From Pilasporangium apinafurcum (Eukaryota > Oomycota > Peronosporomycetes > Pythiales > Pythiaceae): 64,000 bases of DNA. A program made the translations under genes and the position numbers. The DNA lies in the NCBI GenBank assembly GCA_001600495.1, contig BCKE01000025.1, forward strand, positions 297,054 through 361,053, in the 5' to 3' direction. Position 1 is the stretch's first letter, and each line of letters starts with the position of its first letter. Shown here one piece after another: positions 32,082-45,900 of this stretch. The notes under the pieces were generated by a model. That model made no database searches, had not been told where the DNA came from, and saw nothing but the letters and a program-made list of their open reading frames with translations.

Positions 32082-33731
32082 TTATTCAACGATGACGACC
32101 TGGAGATACGCGAGTTTCAAGCGATCTTCGGCAGACGAAATGCAGAGCTCCTCATGAACATGACAGAGCTCCACAGGCGCCGACAAGAATGTACGGAGTT
32201 CGTTCACGGCATCTGGATCTTGCGCTTGCTCCGATAGATATTGTAACGCTGCAGGAAGCTCCGCACTGCAGTCATGCAAACTCACGATCTCCAGTTCATT
32301 AACAACGACTGAGTTCATGTCCATTGCCACTGTCGTGGCTGGTTCCAACTCGAAACGGGAACGGTCTACACATACGAGACAACCCATAGGCTGAATCAAC
32401 TTGATGGCAAATGCAGATGACGCTTCGGTTCCACAAATCTCAACGCATCCATCAAAAGCTAGTTGCTGTGAAAACACGTCATCCAACTCGCTAGGCTGAT
32501 AAATATCTAGGGATGTGATGGTGGCATAGCGATTCCAAAGAGGCGATGAGCTCATGCTTGTTGTTGCAAAGACGTGGATATCATCCTGACTGAAGTGGAG
32601 TACGTGGTGGAAGTAGCGCACGAGCAGTCCGACCGTGCACATAGCCATCTCGTCTGTGACAATTGCGATTTTGTTCAAACTGCGTGTGGTAATCACGTGC
32701 GAGATGCCCATGATCGTAGCGTGGTCGTCACTGAGTAACGCAATATCATCTGGAAGGATTGATGGAACGGCGTAGAGGTTTTCAATGGGAAGCACAATAT
32801 ACTCAGCAAGTGCTCCACATGATGCACTGACACCAAGGACGTCCGGCACATCTCGATTACTTGATTCAACCGATCGATATGTCGACGCAATTACTCTTTG
32901 ATGTAGCTCGACAGTATCCCGGAGGACTTCAGTGTTTTGTTGATTAAGAGCTTGAACGGTGCCGATAAAGGATTTACCAAGCACACCGTTTTTTCCGAGT
33001 ATTTGACCAGTGCAAACACGTAAATCAAATAGTGATGCAGTTGCGCGATGAATGCGTACTTTGGCCTCGCCGCTACTAACAACATCACAGGTAATCTGGT
33101 GGAAGGCAACAAGTGGTGAATCTTCATCACATCTGCTGATACTACACAACGCCATCATCTCTATTGGCGAAGGTTTGTCAGCTCCTCTATTCCCATCGTC
33201 ATCACTCATGGCGTCGTCCTCGCCGCTTTCTTGGCTGCATTCGTTCGCAACTCTGCCTCGATGTACCAAGGATCCAAGCAACTGCTGGACTTCGCGTCGT
33301 TGAGGGGAGTGAAACTTTTCATTCAATACTCCCATAAATTCTTGGAATTGATATGAGTCCACAAGGGCTGTTGGCAATTGCTCGTGTGCAAGCCATCTTG
33401 CTAAGGCTACTTTTGCACTTTGCGCCTTCAACTCCCATATCTCATCGTCCTGGACTTGTTTGTTCGCTACTTTCTCCTGTTGTGCACGTTTCACTTTCGT
33501 CGCAAGAAACGACGGCGAAGCTTGCCCACGTTGCTCCATCAACTGTACCAATGCACCTACATGATGGCGCTCCAAGTGTCGCGTAAGATTATGGGTCTTG
33601 TCCTTCAAACGCGTGGTGCAGAGCATACAGACTCGCGACGAAGGGTCTTCTTCGGAGATTTCAGGGTAGAGATCCCGCACTTCCACGGCCTGCAGTCGCA
33701 CCACAATCTCCACTTCCGTCTCATCCGCCAT
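32082..33731 (-). CDS. BED/hAT N-terminal module fused to medium-chain dehydrogenase-like domain
   Basis: Single exon, 549 residues. Residues 30-60 form a BED-type finger (SRVCMLCTTRLKDKTHNLTR then HLERHH; C35, C38, H52, H57). Residues 105-145 (ARWLAHEQLPTALVDSYQFQ then EFMGVLNEKF) look like the conserved segment after the BED finger in hAT transposases. From about 215 the protein resembles medium-chain dehydrogenases: GKSFIGTVQAL, CGALAEYIVLPIENLYAVPS, LPDDIALLSDDHATI, and a Rossmann-like part around LNKIAIVTDEMAMCTVGLLV. The usual zinc-site Cys/His and glycine-rich GxGxxG are not clear, so catalysis is doubtful. This reads as a host gene made by capture of a transposase DNA-binding domain. 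Function unknown. Confidence 0.75.
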   Translation of the reverse strand: MADETEVEIVVRLQAVEVRDLYPEISEEDPSSRVCMLCTTRLKDKTHNLTRHLERHHVGALVQLMEQRGQASPSFLATKVKRAQQEKVANKQVQDDEIWELKAQSAKVALARWLAHEQLPTALVDSYQFQEFMGVLNEKFHSPQRREVQQLLGSLVHRGRVANECSQESGEDDAMSDDDGNRGADKPSPIEMMALCSISRCDEDSPLVAFHQITCDVVSSGEAKVRIHRATASLFDLRVCTGQILGKNGVLGKSFIGTVQALNQQNTEVLRDTVELHQRVIASTYRSVESSNRDVPDVLGVSASCGALAEYIVLPIENLYAVPSILPDDIALLSDDHATIMGISHVITTRSLNKIAIVTDEMAMCTVGLLVRYFHHVLHFSQDDIHVFATTSMSSSPLWNRYATITSLDIYQPSELDDVFSQQLAFDGCVEICGTEASSAFAIKLIQPMGCLVCVDRSRFELEPATTVAMDMNSVVVNELEIVSLHDCSAELPAALQYLSEQAQDPDAVNELRTFLSAPVELCHVHEELCISSAEDRLKLAYLQVVIVE

Positions 33732-33985
33732 TGTCTAGTGCAACAATTCCGCATGGGTCACCAGAACCTGATGCCCCAAAAGCTACCCAAAACAATCAAA
33801 AAAAAAATCAGACACAACCCTTGTCTTCGCTTAAGTACGTGGTACGAAGCGGTACCATGGCCGCCAAAATATCATTCTTAAGTACGCCGTACTTAACCGA
33901 CACAATAGGGAACATGCGACCATCACTCTTGCGCTGTTTGGTTTTGTTGAGTGCGTGTATGTTGTAACGAAACGTCAATGCGGCG
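33732..33985. promoter_or_regulatory. Short divergent promoter, BED-MDR (-) / BEACH (+)
   Basis: Only 254 bp separate the start codons of the BED-dehydrogenase gene and the very large BEACH gene. AAGTACG and related motifs recur (33834, 33879), partly as inverted copies. They may be shared control sites. Confidence 0.4.
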
Positions 33986-36900
33986 ATGAAGAAGCTCTGG
34001 GGCGGTATCTTCCGCCAGCAGCAACAGCAACAGCAACAGCCGCAGCAACAACTCAGTCCGACGAAGCGGCAAAGCATCCCCTCCGCTCCATCAACGAGTA
34101 CCACCTCCAGCGGCAGTTTCACGAATGATCATAATCAAAAGACACCGCCACGAACTGGAGCTGACACTACGACTCCTGGATCGTCGTACAAAACGGGTCC
34201 ACGGAGCTCCTGGGAATCGTTTTTCTCCTCGGCAGCGACGAGAGTACCAGTACTTACATCAGTAAAAGCTGCACCATCTACTGCCAAAACCTCTACGAAT
34301 GTACGGATGCATACGTATATGTGGGAATGATGGCATCGCCGGTGCTATAGTAGAAAGTGATATAATCTTGTCATGCATTCTGTGTGGTATTGTGATTCTA
34401 TCCGCTCATAGGTATTTAATCAAAATCTGGATATTCTGATGCGAGAAATCGCTGCACAAATTAAAGTGATGTAGGTTTGCTTGTTTGCGTGAGCGTTGTG
34501 GTTTGGGATCAAGTGTTGGTGGATTGATTTTGGGTACTGCTTTGTAGGCTGCAAAAAATGGATCCGAACGCGAATGTCGACGAGGAACTTCGTCAGCTTG
34601 GTGGCTTCATCAATCTTGCCGCTGATAAGCTGCAGCAAAGTGGTGCGTACGATTTTTTATGTTGCTGTACCATGGATTAAACTCGGCTTAAACCAAATTC
34701 TCGGTCATATCTCCAGATGAGCAGCCGCTGTTTGCATTAACGTGTTATTTTTCATCTCCAGCTGGTATGCTGCTATGCGAGCAAACCGCTTTGCTATCGT
34801 TGGTGTTGGACTTCATAGACAGAGTTCGTATTTATTTGGTTAAGAACGAATTGCATGATCTAATGGTCTCAAGTACACCGGCATCATCTCCAGTTAAAAC
34901 GAAGACCACGATGGATTTGGAGAGACCACTGATTTTGCTAATGAATTGTGTACAAGCAATAGCTAGTAATCCTGCACTGATGGAAGCTTTTCGATGTGAG
35001 TTACCAAACCTTATTCAGCTGACAGCTGAAGAATATCCGCCAACTGGCATGTTTCTGCGGGATTTATCTAGTCAAGCTCTTTCGTCCATACCAGATAAAA
35101 ACTTCAATGCTGCGTTGGTTTGGTATCTTCATGACTGCAATATTATCGCCAAAACGGTTCGATTAATGTCAAGTTACAGTTTTGCAACTCCAACGTCTCA
35201 AGAAAACGCTGCCCGTGCGCTACAGTTATACCTGGACGCACACATGATAAGCAGTCCAAGTGTAGAGCAAACTTCTGGAACCGACCCTATTGCAGCAGCT
35301 GCTGCTGTTGGTAATGCGCTTGGATTAAACAAGGGTGTGAAGGATTTTAGTATGAGTCCAATCGCATCTCAAGCAAGTGAAGGCACAGCTGCCAACGAGG
35401 AACGTGGTGTAATCTCACCTTCTTCTCCATCGGAAGATTTTTGCCTACCTTGTTATGATGTGCTGGTTGGGCTTAAGTCGATCGTATATGTTCTTCAGAA
35501 GACATGTCGTTATTCAATGGTATTGCTTGGCGAATTTCAGTCGTCGGGGGGATATACATTGCTATCGTCTTTGCTGCAAACATGCTTAGAAGAAGATATG
35601 CCAACCGTGATTTATCTCTTTACGTTACTGCTACCATTAGGGACGGGTTTCTCGGGGGCGTGGGGTGGCGATGAAAGTATGGCAACAATCATCAATTGTG
35701 GTGCTCGGAATGTGAACGCATTTACAGCTATGCGTGACGTGCTACTATCATGCATCAGTGATCTCGAACTGATGAAAGATGACAATGAATTGACAAGTGC
35801 GGCGAAATTGCGGCATGAACAGCTTATCTTGCAGTTACTCACTACGGTTTTGCATGTGTACACAAGTGACTATGACAACTTTTTGTGTTTGGAACCCAAG
35901 ACTCAAATGTTGGCGCTGGCATTGACGAAGTTGCCATGGATTGCCTATTACGATGCCAAGATCATTGTACTTCGCATTGTAGAGTATGTGTGTGCTGCTG
36001 CCAAGGCGGATGCTGCGTTGCCGATGGATATTCTCCATATCCTGTGCAACTTATTTATCGAGTATTCGGCTTTGGAGACACAAGATGTGATCATGATTTC
36101 ATGTATTGATGTAGCATCAGAATCCTTCGAGCAAGAATCAACAGGATTATCAATGGCTAAACGAAGCGATCCCAAGTCAACTGTGCCCAGTGTTGATGTA
36201 GTAAACGTCGACTCATGTGAGAACCAGGGTATACCCACGTCACCTGCAGCTCCTTCCGCATCACTGTCGCCGATGTTAGGCGACTGCATTATAAAGATAT
36301 TACAAGATGCAACCAATGTACGATACAGAGATGAGCTGTACAGCTTTGGATTGCTTGAGCGTGGGGTCTATGCTTTCTTTATCAAAATTGCAAACTCCCT
36401 GTTGACGTGCTCAGCATCTGATGCACACAAAAAACATCAATATTTATCCAATCTACACCGTCACTTGGGTATTTGGAGCTGCATGGCGAGCATCATGTTG
36501 AAAGATAATGTTTGCGCATCCGTTGAATTTCGCGAATTGCAAATCCATCACTCACTTCATGTAATTGGTTCGGAATTGATATCGGCTGATATCCTAAAAA
36601 AGTCAACTAAAACTCAACGTGGCCGAAATTGCGTTTCCTCATTCTCCGTTCTAGCGATTTTAGTTGAACTGTCAAACTTTAAAATCGATGAAAGCAGCAA
36701 TGTCAACGACAACATACAATTGGAAGATTATAAAAGCAGTCTCAACACTTTACAGCGGGGGGTCGAATCCGATCTGAGTAAGATTTTGGAGTGGTTGCAG
36801 GTTTTTCGCGGATTTAGTGAACGGCAATACTTACTAGTGGATATCTTGAAGTGTATGCTGAACGGAAAGGCATTTGTGCGGGAACCTTGGAGGATGTGCC

Positions 36901-39900
36901 AGGGTTATGAAAAGTTGATTTCCATTCTATCTTCGTTGGGCGACACGAACAATGAATCTGCTGGGCTTTCATTTCAGATGATGGATTCTATCTTGGAGAT
37001 TATCAGTATTATGCTTGATCCTACAACTGGTGATGACATTAATCGTAATTATTTTAAGGCTGAAGTTGGCTATCCTGCGATTGCAAGCTGTTTGATTAAT
37101 TCGGGTGTACTCGAATCAGATACTGTATTAAATATTTTGAATCGAGTGTTCGAAATGATAACTGGCCATTCATTGCCAAGAACGAAGATTCGCAACGGTG
37201 ACGCAGCTCAGATTTTATTTCTACTCCTACCTAAGTTGCAAAACGAGATAGCAGTGAGCTCTCTTAATCGTCTTTTGATGAAACTTATGTCCAACGATGA
37301 CTTCACGTTTTCGAAGAAGAAGCAAACGGCAATTCTTGTGCAGGCAGGGATTTTCAAGTGGATGGCCGATCCGTCTATCGCTTCTTTATTTACCCAAAAT
37401 GAAAATGAACTACGAGAGCCCTTATTCACTCTTATAGTGGAACTTTCAAAAGAAGAGTTGTCAACATCAGATCTGCGCGATTTTCTTAACGTGGTGGCTA
37501 AAGGGATGCCGTTGCTGTTGGGAAATCAGTACGACGTTTGTAGTTGTAATGGAAACGAAGCAAGCAATGCCGATGGAGAGAAAGAGATTGGTCTCCATTT
37601 GCTTGAGCAAGCATTTGAGCGATCTACAGTTCCGCATATATCTGTTGGAACACATGTGAAGTCACGAATGGCAGCAGGATATGCCCATGTCGTCAACAAC
37701 GTTGATCGAACATGGCCACCATCTTCAGGATACTCCTTTGCATGCTGGCTGCGTATTTCACGACCGACGGAATCTTCACAGGCAGTACCAAATGCCACAA
37801 TTCTAGACCGAACATCAGAAACGAACGGCCCGGCTGGACAAGGGAGTACAGTGTGTGTTGCACTCTGTGAGGGTTATCTGATCGTAAACTTGGACGGTGA
37901 CGACACGGAAAACAAAGCAACATATTGTGTTCTCGTTGGAGCTTTGCTTTCAATCTATCCGTCAAGCGAGTGTGCAATCAAGAACGAGAATGTGATTAAC
38001 ACACTGGACATAACTGCAGTAGCGCGATATAAATTACTCGAGTTTAACTTTTGGTCCCACGAAAAGCGATACTTGGCGAAATGTAATACCTCAGACGAAG
38101 TTGAAATGTGGCTACGAGCTATGCAGCAATCAGAAAGTATCAGCAATCTGACTACTCGAAACAAAATTGCGGCTGGTGAGCTATTGTCATCCGAGAAAGA
38201 AGTTTTGTTTGTAACGGAAGACCCATCAGCTTCGACTTCGACAGTATCAAATGACGAATTGGAAGGTTTTGTTTGCATTATGTCGGTTTATTCTGTGGAA
38301 TCTGCCGGCTGTTTTGTTCGTGTCTACTTTGATCATGCTACTGGGGCCTTGCGGATCGATACGGGTTCTGTTAGTTCTGGTCCTAACATGAATCCAAGCT
38401 CCAAACGCATGTCCGCTGTTTTTAAGAACGTGGATATAAGTTTATTTCAACATCCAAGTAGATATTCACACAAATCTCCTCGAGAAAATGTTGCATGCGA
38501 AGAAGAAGACGGCGATTTTCTTTGGCACCACGTCGCATTCACCCACCGAAAAGCTGTTGTAGGGAATTCGTTGTTGACATTGTACATTGATGGTTCAGAA
38601 GTTACAACGAAGAAATTAAGCTTTCCTTCAGCTCCAGCTACCGGGACGATGCACGCTTTTGTAGGTAAGGATATCCAGGTCTGTGGTACATACGCTGCTT
38701 TACCGTGGAGTATTGGGCCAACATGGTTTACCGAAGAGCTGCTGACAGCTAATGCGATCGCATGCATGTTCCTGTTGGGTCCATCGTTCAGTGGCCAGTT
38801 TAGTGGCTATGCGTATCGATCTGTGGGTGATTGGCCCGAAGCTCTTGCTGCGGCGTATTTAGATCGTTCTTCCCAACGGCGAGTAGATATCGTGCGCCTT
38901 GCTAAACGCTTGCATTTGACGGCGCTCGCTGTTGCTGGTCGCCGTCAATGGAATGATGGAGCAGGAGCCGGTTCTGGCATGGGTTCAGGCGTCACAAACC
39001 ACGACAGTCCATCTATGTCTGATAATGGTCCAAGCAACAGAGATGATTTCATGGACGGTTTTCGATTCACTGGAGGTGGAAGCAGCGGTATGTCTCGGAA
39101 GGAATGGTCAAATTTCGCAGCCTTTCAACGTTTTATCAAAGACAATTGCTCCATGAGCACACTCGGCAACGAGATTATGCAATTGCTGAGTGGCTTTAAA
39201 TTATCAGAAGACTTACTCCTCTTTTCTTTGAATACGAATTGCACTCTGCAATCCAAAGCCACGACGTTGTCACATACACAAGTTCACTATATCGGAAGTG
39301 AACGATCGCGTCCACTCAACTTGGCTAAGTTGCTACCATCAGTCGGTGGAGTGACCCAAGTGTTGTTTCCATTGCTGGACAATGCGTGGAAATCTGTGGA
39401 GCTCAATGTGCTACTGAGACTTTTGGCGTTGACTATGCGTCGAAATCCGTCATGCTTAACGGAATGCCTGGAAAAGAATGGCTATGCATTGCTTGCAAGT
39501 ATGCTTTGCTCACGCATGCAATGTGTCGATGAGAATGTGTTAGCTTCAATCATAGGATTGGCGATTGCGGGAAGCCTGGAGAGCCATGCGAACCTGAACC
39601 AACAAAACGTGAGCGACAGATATTCTCTTGCCTCTCCTTTGGTTGTCGATTCTATGGCACTTTCTCAACTTGTTTTGTGTATTGAACTTCGAGAGAAGTT
39701 GCCTCGCAACCTTCAGTGTCAACTCATTCTCTATTTACAAGATATTGTTGCTCCATCGAATCGAAACTCTCTCTTCAATGCTCGACAGATGCGTCGTGCG
39801 GGTATATTGACGTGGATTTTAATGTATTTGTCGGATTTATGTAACAAGGAGTGTTCCATGGATCAAATCGCGGCTATGGAGCATCGCTGGTGCTATCCAA

Positions 39901-42900
39901 ACTTTTTTGAAGCATGTTTGAATGAGTTGCTTCAACGATTGCTTGCGTTACTGAGGACATTCCTCCACGTTGAAAACTGCATGGATGATATCTTCATTTT
40001 TGCAGATATTTTACTTCTTTCGATAATGAATGATTCGGTACACAATCAAGGAAGTCCAATTCGAGTTGTACTCCTCCAATTCCTACTTCACGAACTCGAA
40101 AAGGATGCAGAATGTGGCCAGGCGTTGGGACTCACCAGTACAGACGACTCTGAATTAATTGGTGCAACTTTGGTGAGTGCCATACTGAATCGAGACGGAA
40201 AGTTGGGGCAGTCGAAAAAACGGAAGGACAGACAGCCAGACAATAGCAGTTCTGTCACATCTCCACTGGGTGGAATCAGTAGCGGACCAGTATCATCTGT
40301 GTCAACTATATCCATTGATGGGATTGATAACATTTTACTGGAAGTCATTCATCGAAAGGAGAATGGACCGTTTGCTCGAGTGGAGGCGTTGTTAGCTTTT
40401 CGTATATTATTATCTCTTGCTCAAGATCATCCGTCCTTTGCTCAGCATTTCTTCCAGACCTCTCCGACACTAATTCATAAGCTTAAGCGTGTATTAAAGC
40501 CTTACAGTACGGATTGCAACATGTATATCCCTCTCTTGGCATATGTGTCAAATATCCCGATAAAAGATACCAAGTATCATGATCCCGTGACGAGTTCGAG
40601 TGAGCAGCAGCAATATGCTCTTCCAACACCCTCTGGGTTCGCTGCACCAGAAAAATACTGTGTCGACCAAGTGTGGGGTGTTTTGGGGACGCTTTTACTT
40701 TGTAATTGTGAACACCAAGAAGAATTGGCGAAACAAATGAACGCGATTATTTTCGCACAGTTAACACTCCAAGCGGAAGTGTGTGAAGCATTCTTCACGA
40801 CCATATGCAACTCGAGTAGTACAGTAATAGCAATTGTGATCCAGTGCATATTGCGCCAAGCAGAAGCCTCACATAAATCAGCTGAACGCGTGGGTGTCGA
40901 GCACCAACAAGACAGCACCACGCTAGAGTACGTTTTTACTCTCCAAGAATCACTAGCATATTTACTATCCGGGAGGAAAACCGAGTCATTTCAAGGTGCG
41001 ATGGCTATTGTATACCTTGATTTGCTTCGAGTCTTGGTCACGCGTAGTTTGTTCGAGAAAGACGAGTTTGCAGCCATGGCGATGTATATGTTGGAGTGTC
41101 TGGATGACGGAATCACGCATCAGCATCAAGAAAAAATATTCTCACTTGCAGATGGACAGAAGTGCTGGCTGGCGCTTGTGGTGCACGCCGTTAAAAGCAC
41201 AAAAGCACTTTCTGAAAATTGCTCGTTCGTTGCTTTGAAAAATATATGCACACTTACATTAGCATTGTCACGCTATCTGGTCGAAGAAATAAAGCACCAG
41301 GGGGCAATGAATGATACGGAATTTAGTTCTGAGTCGTCATCTCAACAATTGAGCTCCTCGCCAGAAGTCGATCACGGAGGTTCTGATTCTCGGACAGAAA
41401 GCATCTCCAGAAAATTTGGTGCGCCTGGGAGCTGTTTTGGAACGGATGTCCTGGTGTTCTTTATAAGTTCAATCCGGATGTGCTCAGAACAACACACAAT
41501 GCATGTCGTTGGTGCTGATGATCAGCACTTCTTCTATGGCATACTCGTGTATTGTGCACAGACAGTAGTGCTTAAGGAACTCAACGGAGTTCATAAAGGA
41601 GTTACGCCACAGCAACGTCTGGTGGAGTGTCTTGTAAATTTTAAACATCTACTGGTTCAACAGACAAAATGTTCAAGTGTAATCGTCTGTGGCATACCAT
41701 CAAACCATCATATTAACGAAACAAGTGGAACTGTTAGTAGCGGCACAACTCCTGCAGGGGGATTCAGCGGTCACCTCCTTCGAATGCGAAACCTTAGTGC
41801 ACATACACATAAAGAATTTGGGATCGGTGCCGAATCGGATCGAAGCTTTATCCTCTCACTAGCTGCTGAGCTCTTTCGTATGTTGGTGGACGATTCGGAA
41901 AGTGTGCGATATGCGTCGATTTTGATATGGCAATTTTTGATCAACCATCGAATGGGAGTATTGAAGGAGCTATTAATTGTTGAACCACGCGCCACGTTAC
42001 TACAAAATATCACATCAAACAAAAAGGAGGTGATTGACGTCTTTCACGGCGGTTTTGATCGCTTGTTACACGTTTTCCCTCATCCACCAGACAGAGTAGG
42101 CACTGGATCTGGTTTTACCTCCAATGAACCCACTGAATCAACCAACGGTGCTGGATCGGATAGTACCACTGGGCATGAAAATTGGTTACAATTCCACATC
42201 TGGCTGACCGAAAATTTTGATTTGCTGAAGGACCTGATCTTGGGACGAACGGAACCCATCTACCAGCACCTGATAGATGTCTTACTGTCATGCATATCTG
42301 TTCGCAAAGTGAGCATCAACACTGGAATGTCTCGCCATTCAGGACAAAATGAGGTTTGCATCAATGTAGATTTTGCGCTATTTTTTGACAAAGAAAATGC
42401 TGATAAATCATTCAGCACTGGTCCGGTCGCGGACGAAGCTTTGGAGTCAAGGTACAAATTTGCCGCTCGAAAAACGTTAATTCGGCTCGTTAATATTCGT
42501 GAGAGTGCGCTTGATGCGATGAACGAGAGCCATCAGTGGTGGCGTGAAACTGCATTGAGGTTAGTGCACACGCGATCTATTTGGCAAATGGGAGGATGGC
42601 AAACCTCGCTAGGCAAAACGGCCGGTAAAATTGATCAGCTACGAAGTGGCTGCGCGGAGAGTGCAGAGCCGTTCTATGTAGAGCGAAGTATCTTTCAGAT
42701 TAACTCTTTCAAGTACCAATTGGACTTTACAGAAGGGCCGCAACGTTTAAGGCTACGCCTTGTTCGAGCTTATGCCATCAATGACGACGACAGTGATAGT
42801 GTTCAGTCAACATCTGGACAAATGCAAGCGAAAGAACCACAACATATCGCTGTCTCTCCGGAAACTAAATTTAAAACGGAAGATCCATTCAAGAAAATTC

Positions 42901-45900
42901 GCGAATTTCATGAAGCTGTGGAAGTTTTTAGAGAATACCTGTCAAAACAGTCCACAATTGCCACTGTGGAGAATAGTTCGTCCCATGAAAAAAACCAAGC
43001 ATTGATTAAAGAAATCATTGCCCAGTGCCGATACGATAAGACTCGCGAAACGTTTCTACCACGTAAGCCCATGCATTTTCTATTTTTCGGGCGATATTGT
43101 CGCTAACAACTGATGAATGGTGTTCACAGATGATCAAGACCAAGAGGCTTTACAGCCAGTTGTATTGGCACGCAGACTACTGAATATGCATCTAGAAAGT
43201 TTTGATCACGATACCGCTGCTGTCGGTGGTATGCATGTTTCAGAATTGATACTCACAGACATTCGCAACATCATTATCGATGCAGAAGAGCATCCAGACA
43301 CGCAATTACTGCCTACTTTGTTCGATGCAGCTGACTTGGAACTCATTCAGCGGACTATCAGTACCGCAACCACTCCTTCGGCTACATTTACCGAGTTGCC
43401 AGATGCAGTAGAGACCGATACAGCAGTAGCACCAGTCACAGTTGACTCAGATGATGAGATAGAAGTGACCGTTGCTGCTTTACCAAGCCCAGATCTAGCT
43501 GATGAAGATTTTAACGATCAAGAGCGTGATGATGACGGAGAGCAAGATGCTGATGCAAAGCAAGCGAATGAAGCGATTGATGAAGCAAAGTCGGATTTTG
43601 TCGTCCAAGAACACATTACACCTACCGCGAGTCGCCAGTTCGATTATCAAAATGCTACCTCTGATATTCAAGATGAGACAGTTGCAGAGAAGAGCGGAAT
43701 GGATCAACAAGAAAAGGTTTTTGATAGTTCGGTTGACTACATGTTTGGCGGAATGGCGCGATTTCTTCATCGAGATGACTACCCACCAATACGATGTTAT
43801 AATGCTGTTTATATTGCGGGAATGGCCAAGATCACGGGCATTTTTCTCCTCTGTCGGGAGTCTCTCAATTTTGTCAGTGGTTATGGTAAGGTATATAACT
43901 TTACTGAGGGCGATTCAGGTGGAGCTGCTGGTGTTGCTGCATTGTTTGCTAATGCGATGAATCCGTCTGGACCAAGTAATACACAATCTAATCCGTTGTC
44001 ACCCGGCAAGCCGGTCAATGGTATTGATAAACCAGCTGGAGTACATGGGAAGAAGAAAGCGAAGGACGTGATTCGCAATACACTGGCGGACTTCAGCACA
44101 CAGTTTTTGAAAAGCGCGAGCAGCCAGTTGTATACTATCGTGCCAATTGTAGATCATCATGATACAACGAGCTCACCGAGTCCGGTCTCGGCTGATCAAG
44201 CACCAAGTTTGGCCTCGAAAATATCATCATCAAAGCGATGGAGTATCAAATACTCAAATGTGAAACAATTTTGGCGAATCAAGTATCAGCTACGACCTGT
44301 AGGAATCGAGTTCTTTGATACGTTTGGCTCAACTTTTTTTCTTCAATTTGAATCTGAAAGTGAGCGGGAGGAAGTCATTCGATTTATTTTCCAAATGCCT
44401 ATTGTGAATAGCATATTCTGGAATCCGGTACTTCGATCCAGTGCACTGTCGCTATCCATCAAGAGAATTCGCCAGGCACTTACCAAACGGTGGACGAAAG
44501 GCATTATTTCTAACTTTGAATACCTGATGCATCTCAATACGCTCGCTGGTCGGAGTTTTAATGACTTGACGCAATATCCTGTTTTTCCATGGGTAGTGGC
44601 CGATTATAAAAGTGAATTTCTTGATCTAGACGACCCAGAAACATTCCGAGATCTCTCCAAACCCATGGGGGCGCTCAGTGAATCCCGTGCGGCCCAATTT
44701 CGCGAACGGTACAATGCTATGCGGGATATGGGGCAGGGTCCCATGAATTCTCCCGCTTTCCACTATGGAACCCATTATTCGTGTTCTGCGTATGTTGTTA
44801 ATTACCTCATACGCCTTGAACCCTACACGAAGCTTGCGTTGGAATTGCAAGGTGGATATTTTGATCACGCAGATCGACTCTTTCGAAGCATCCCGGCATC
44901 ATGGGACTCAGCTTCAGTGGATAACCTTCAGGACGTTCGTGAATTGATCCCAGAGTTTTACTATCTTCCAGAATTCCTCTATAATGCCAACCATTACGAT
45001 TTCGGGACGACTCAAAGCGGTGAAGTGGTGTCTCATGTAAATTTGCCCCCGTGGGCACACGGGGATCCAAGGGAATTTATTCGCCTTCATCGCCGTGCAT
45101 TAGAGTCTAAGTATGTGTCCGAGAATCTACACCACTGGATTGATTTAATATTTGGCGTGAAGCAGACTGGGCAAGCAGCACTGGATGCGCAGAACGTATT
45201 TATGCACATCACCTACGAAGGAACTGTGGATATCGATCAAATTGAGGATCCAGTGATGCGCAACGCTATGCTGGCGCAGATTGAGCACTTTGGCCAAACC
45301 CCATCACGCATTTTTGCAAGCGCACATCCACCGCGGAAGGTGCCAACACTGCTCTCCACAACGCCATCCTCTGCTGCAGCTGTGGGGCATCAGTATGAAG
45401 GCAATACACTCAGTAGCGTTGAAGCATATGTCAAATGGCACACTCCGTTGGCACCTGCATTGGTTTCGATCGGAAAGGATTATGTGTTTCTTAAGAAGCA
45501 AAGCATGGCGAAGGTGCTTGACGACGCGGCAGTGGGCGACGTGCGTTTGGTAAATGAGAAATTCCACTGCCGCCCCGTTGGCTTCAGTTTTGTACCACCA
45601 CGATATATGAAGTATGTTGATTGGGGCAGTACCGAGGATGGGACCATCAAGTTCCGTGTGCACCAAATATCCGCACGATATCGCGAAGCGAACAAGGTAA
45701 TTAGCGTGATCGAAGGCGCGCATCTCGCCCGCGTTAACTGTGCCATGTTCTCCGACGATGGTGCGATTTTGGTGACCGGTGGACAAGATGCAGTTGTGAA
45801 TGTGATAGAGTGTGTCAAAGTGAACGGTCAGCGCGTGTTTAAGCAGTTGGCGAAACTTGTCGGCCACGAAGACGCTGTTCTCGCAGTGGCTATCAACAAG

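Noticed and set aside
33986-34330. A separate small Gln-rich protein
   Set aside because: The frame ends at a good splice donor and joins in phase through two short exons to the BEACH gene, so it is the N-terminus of that protein.
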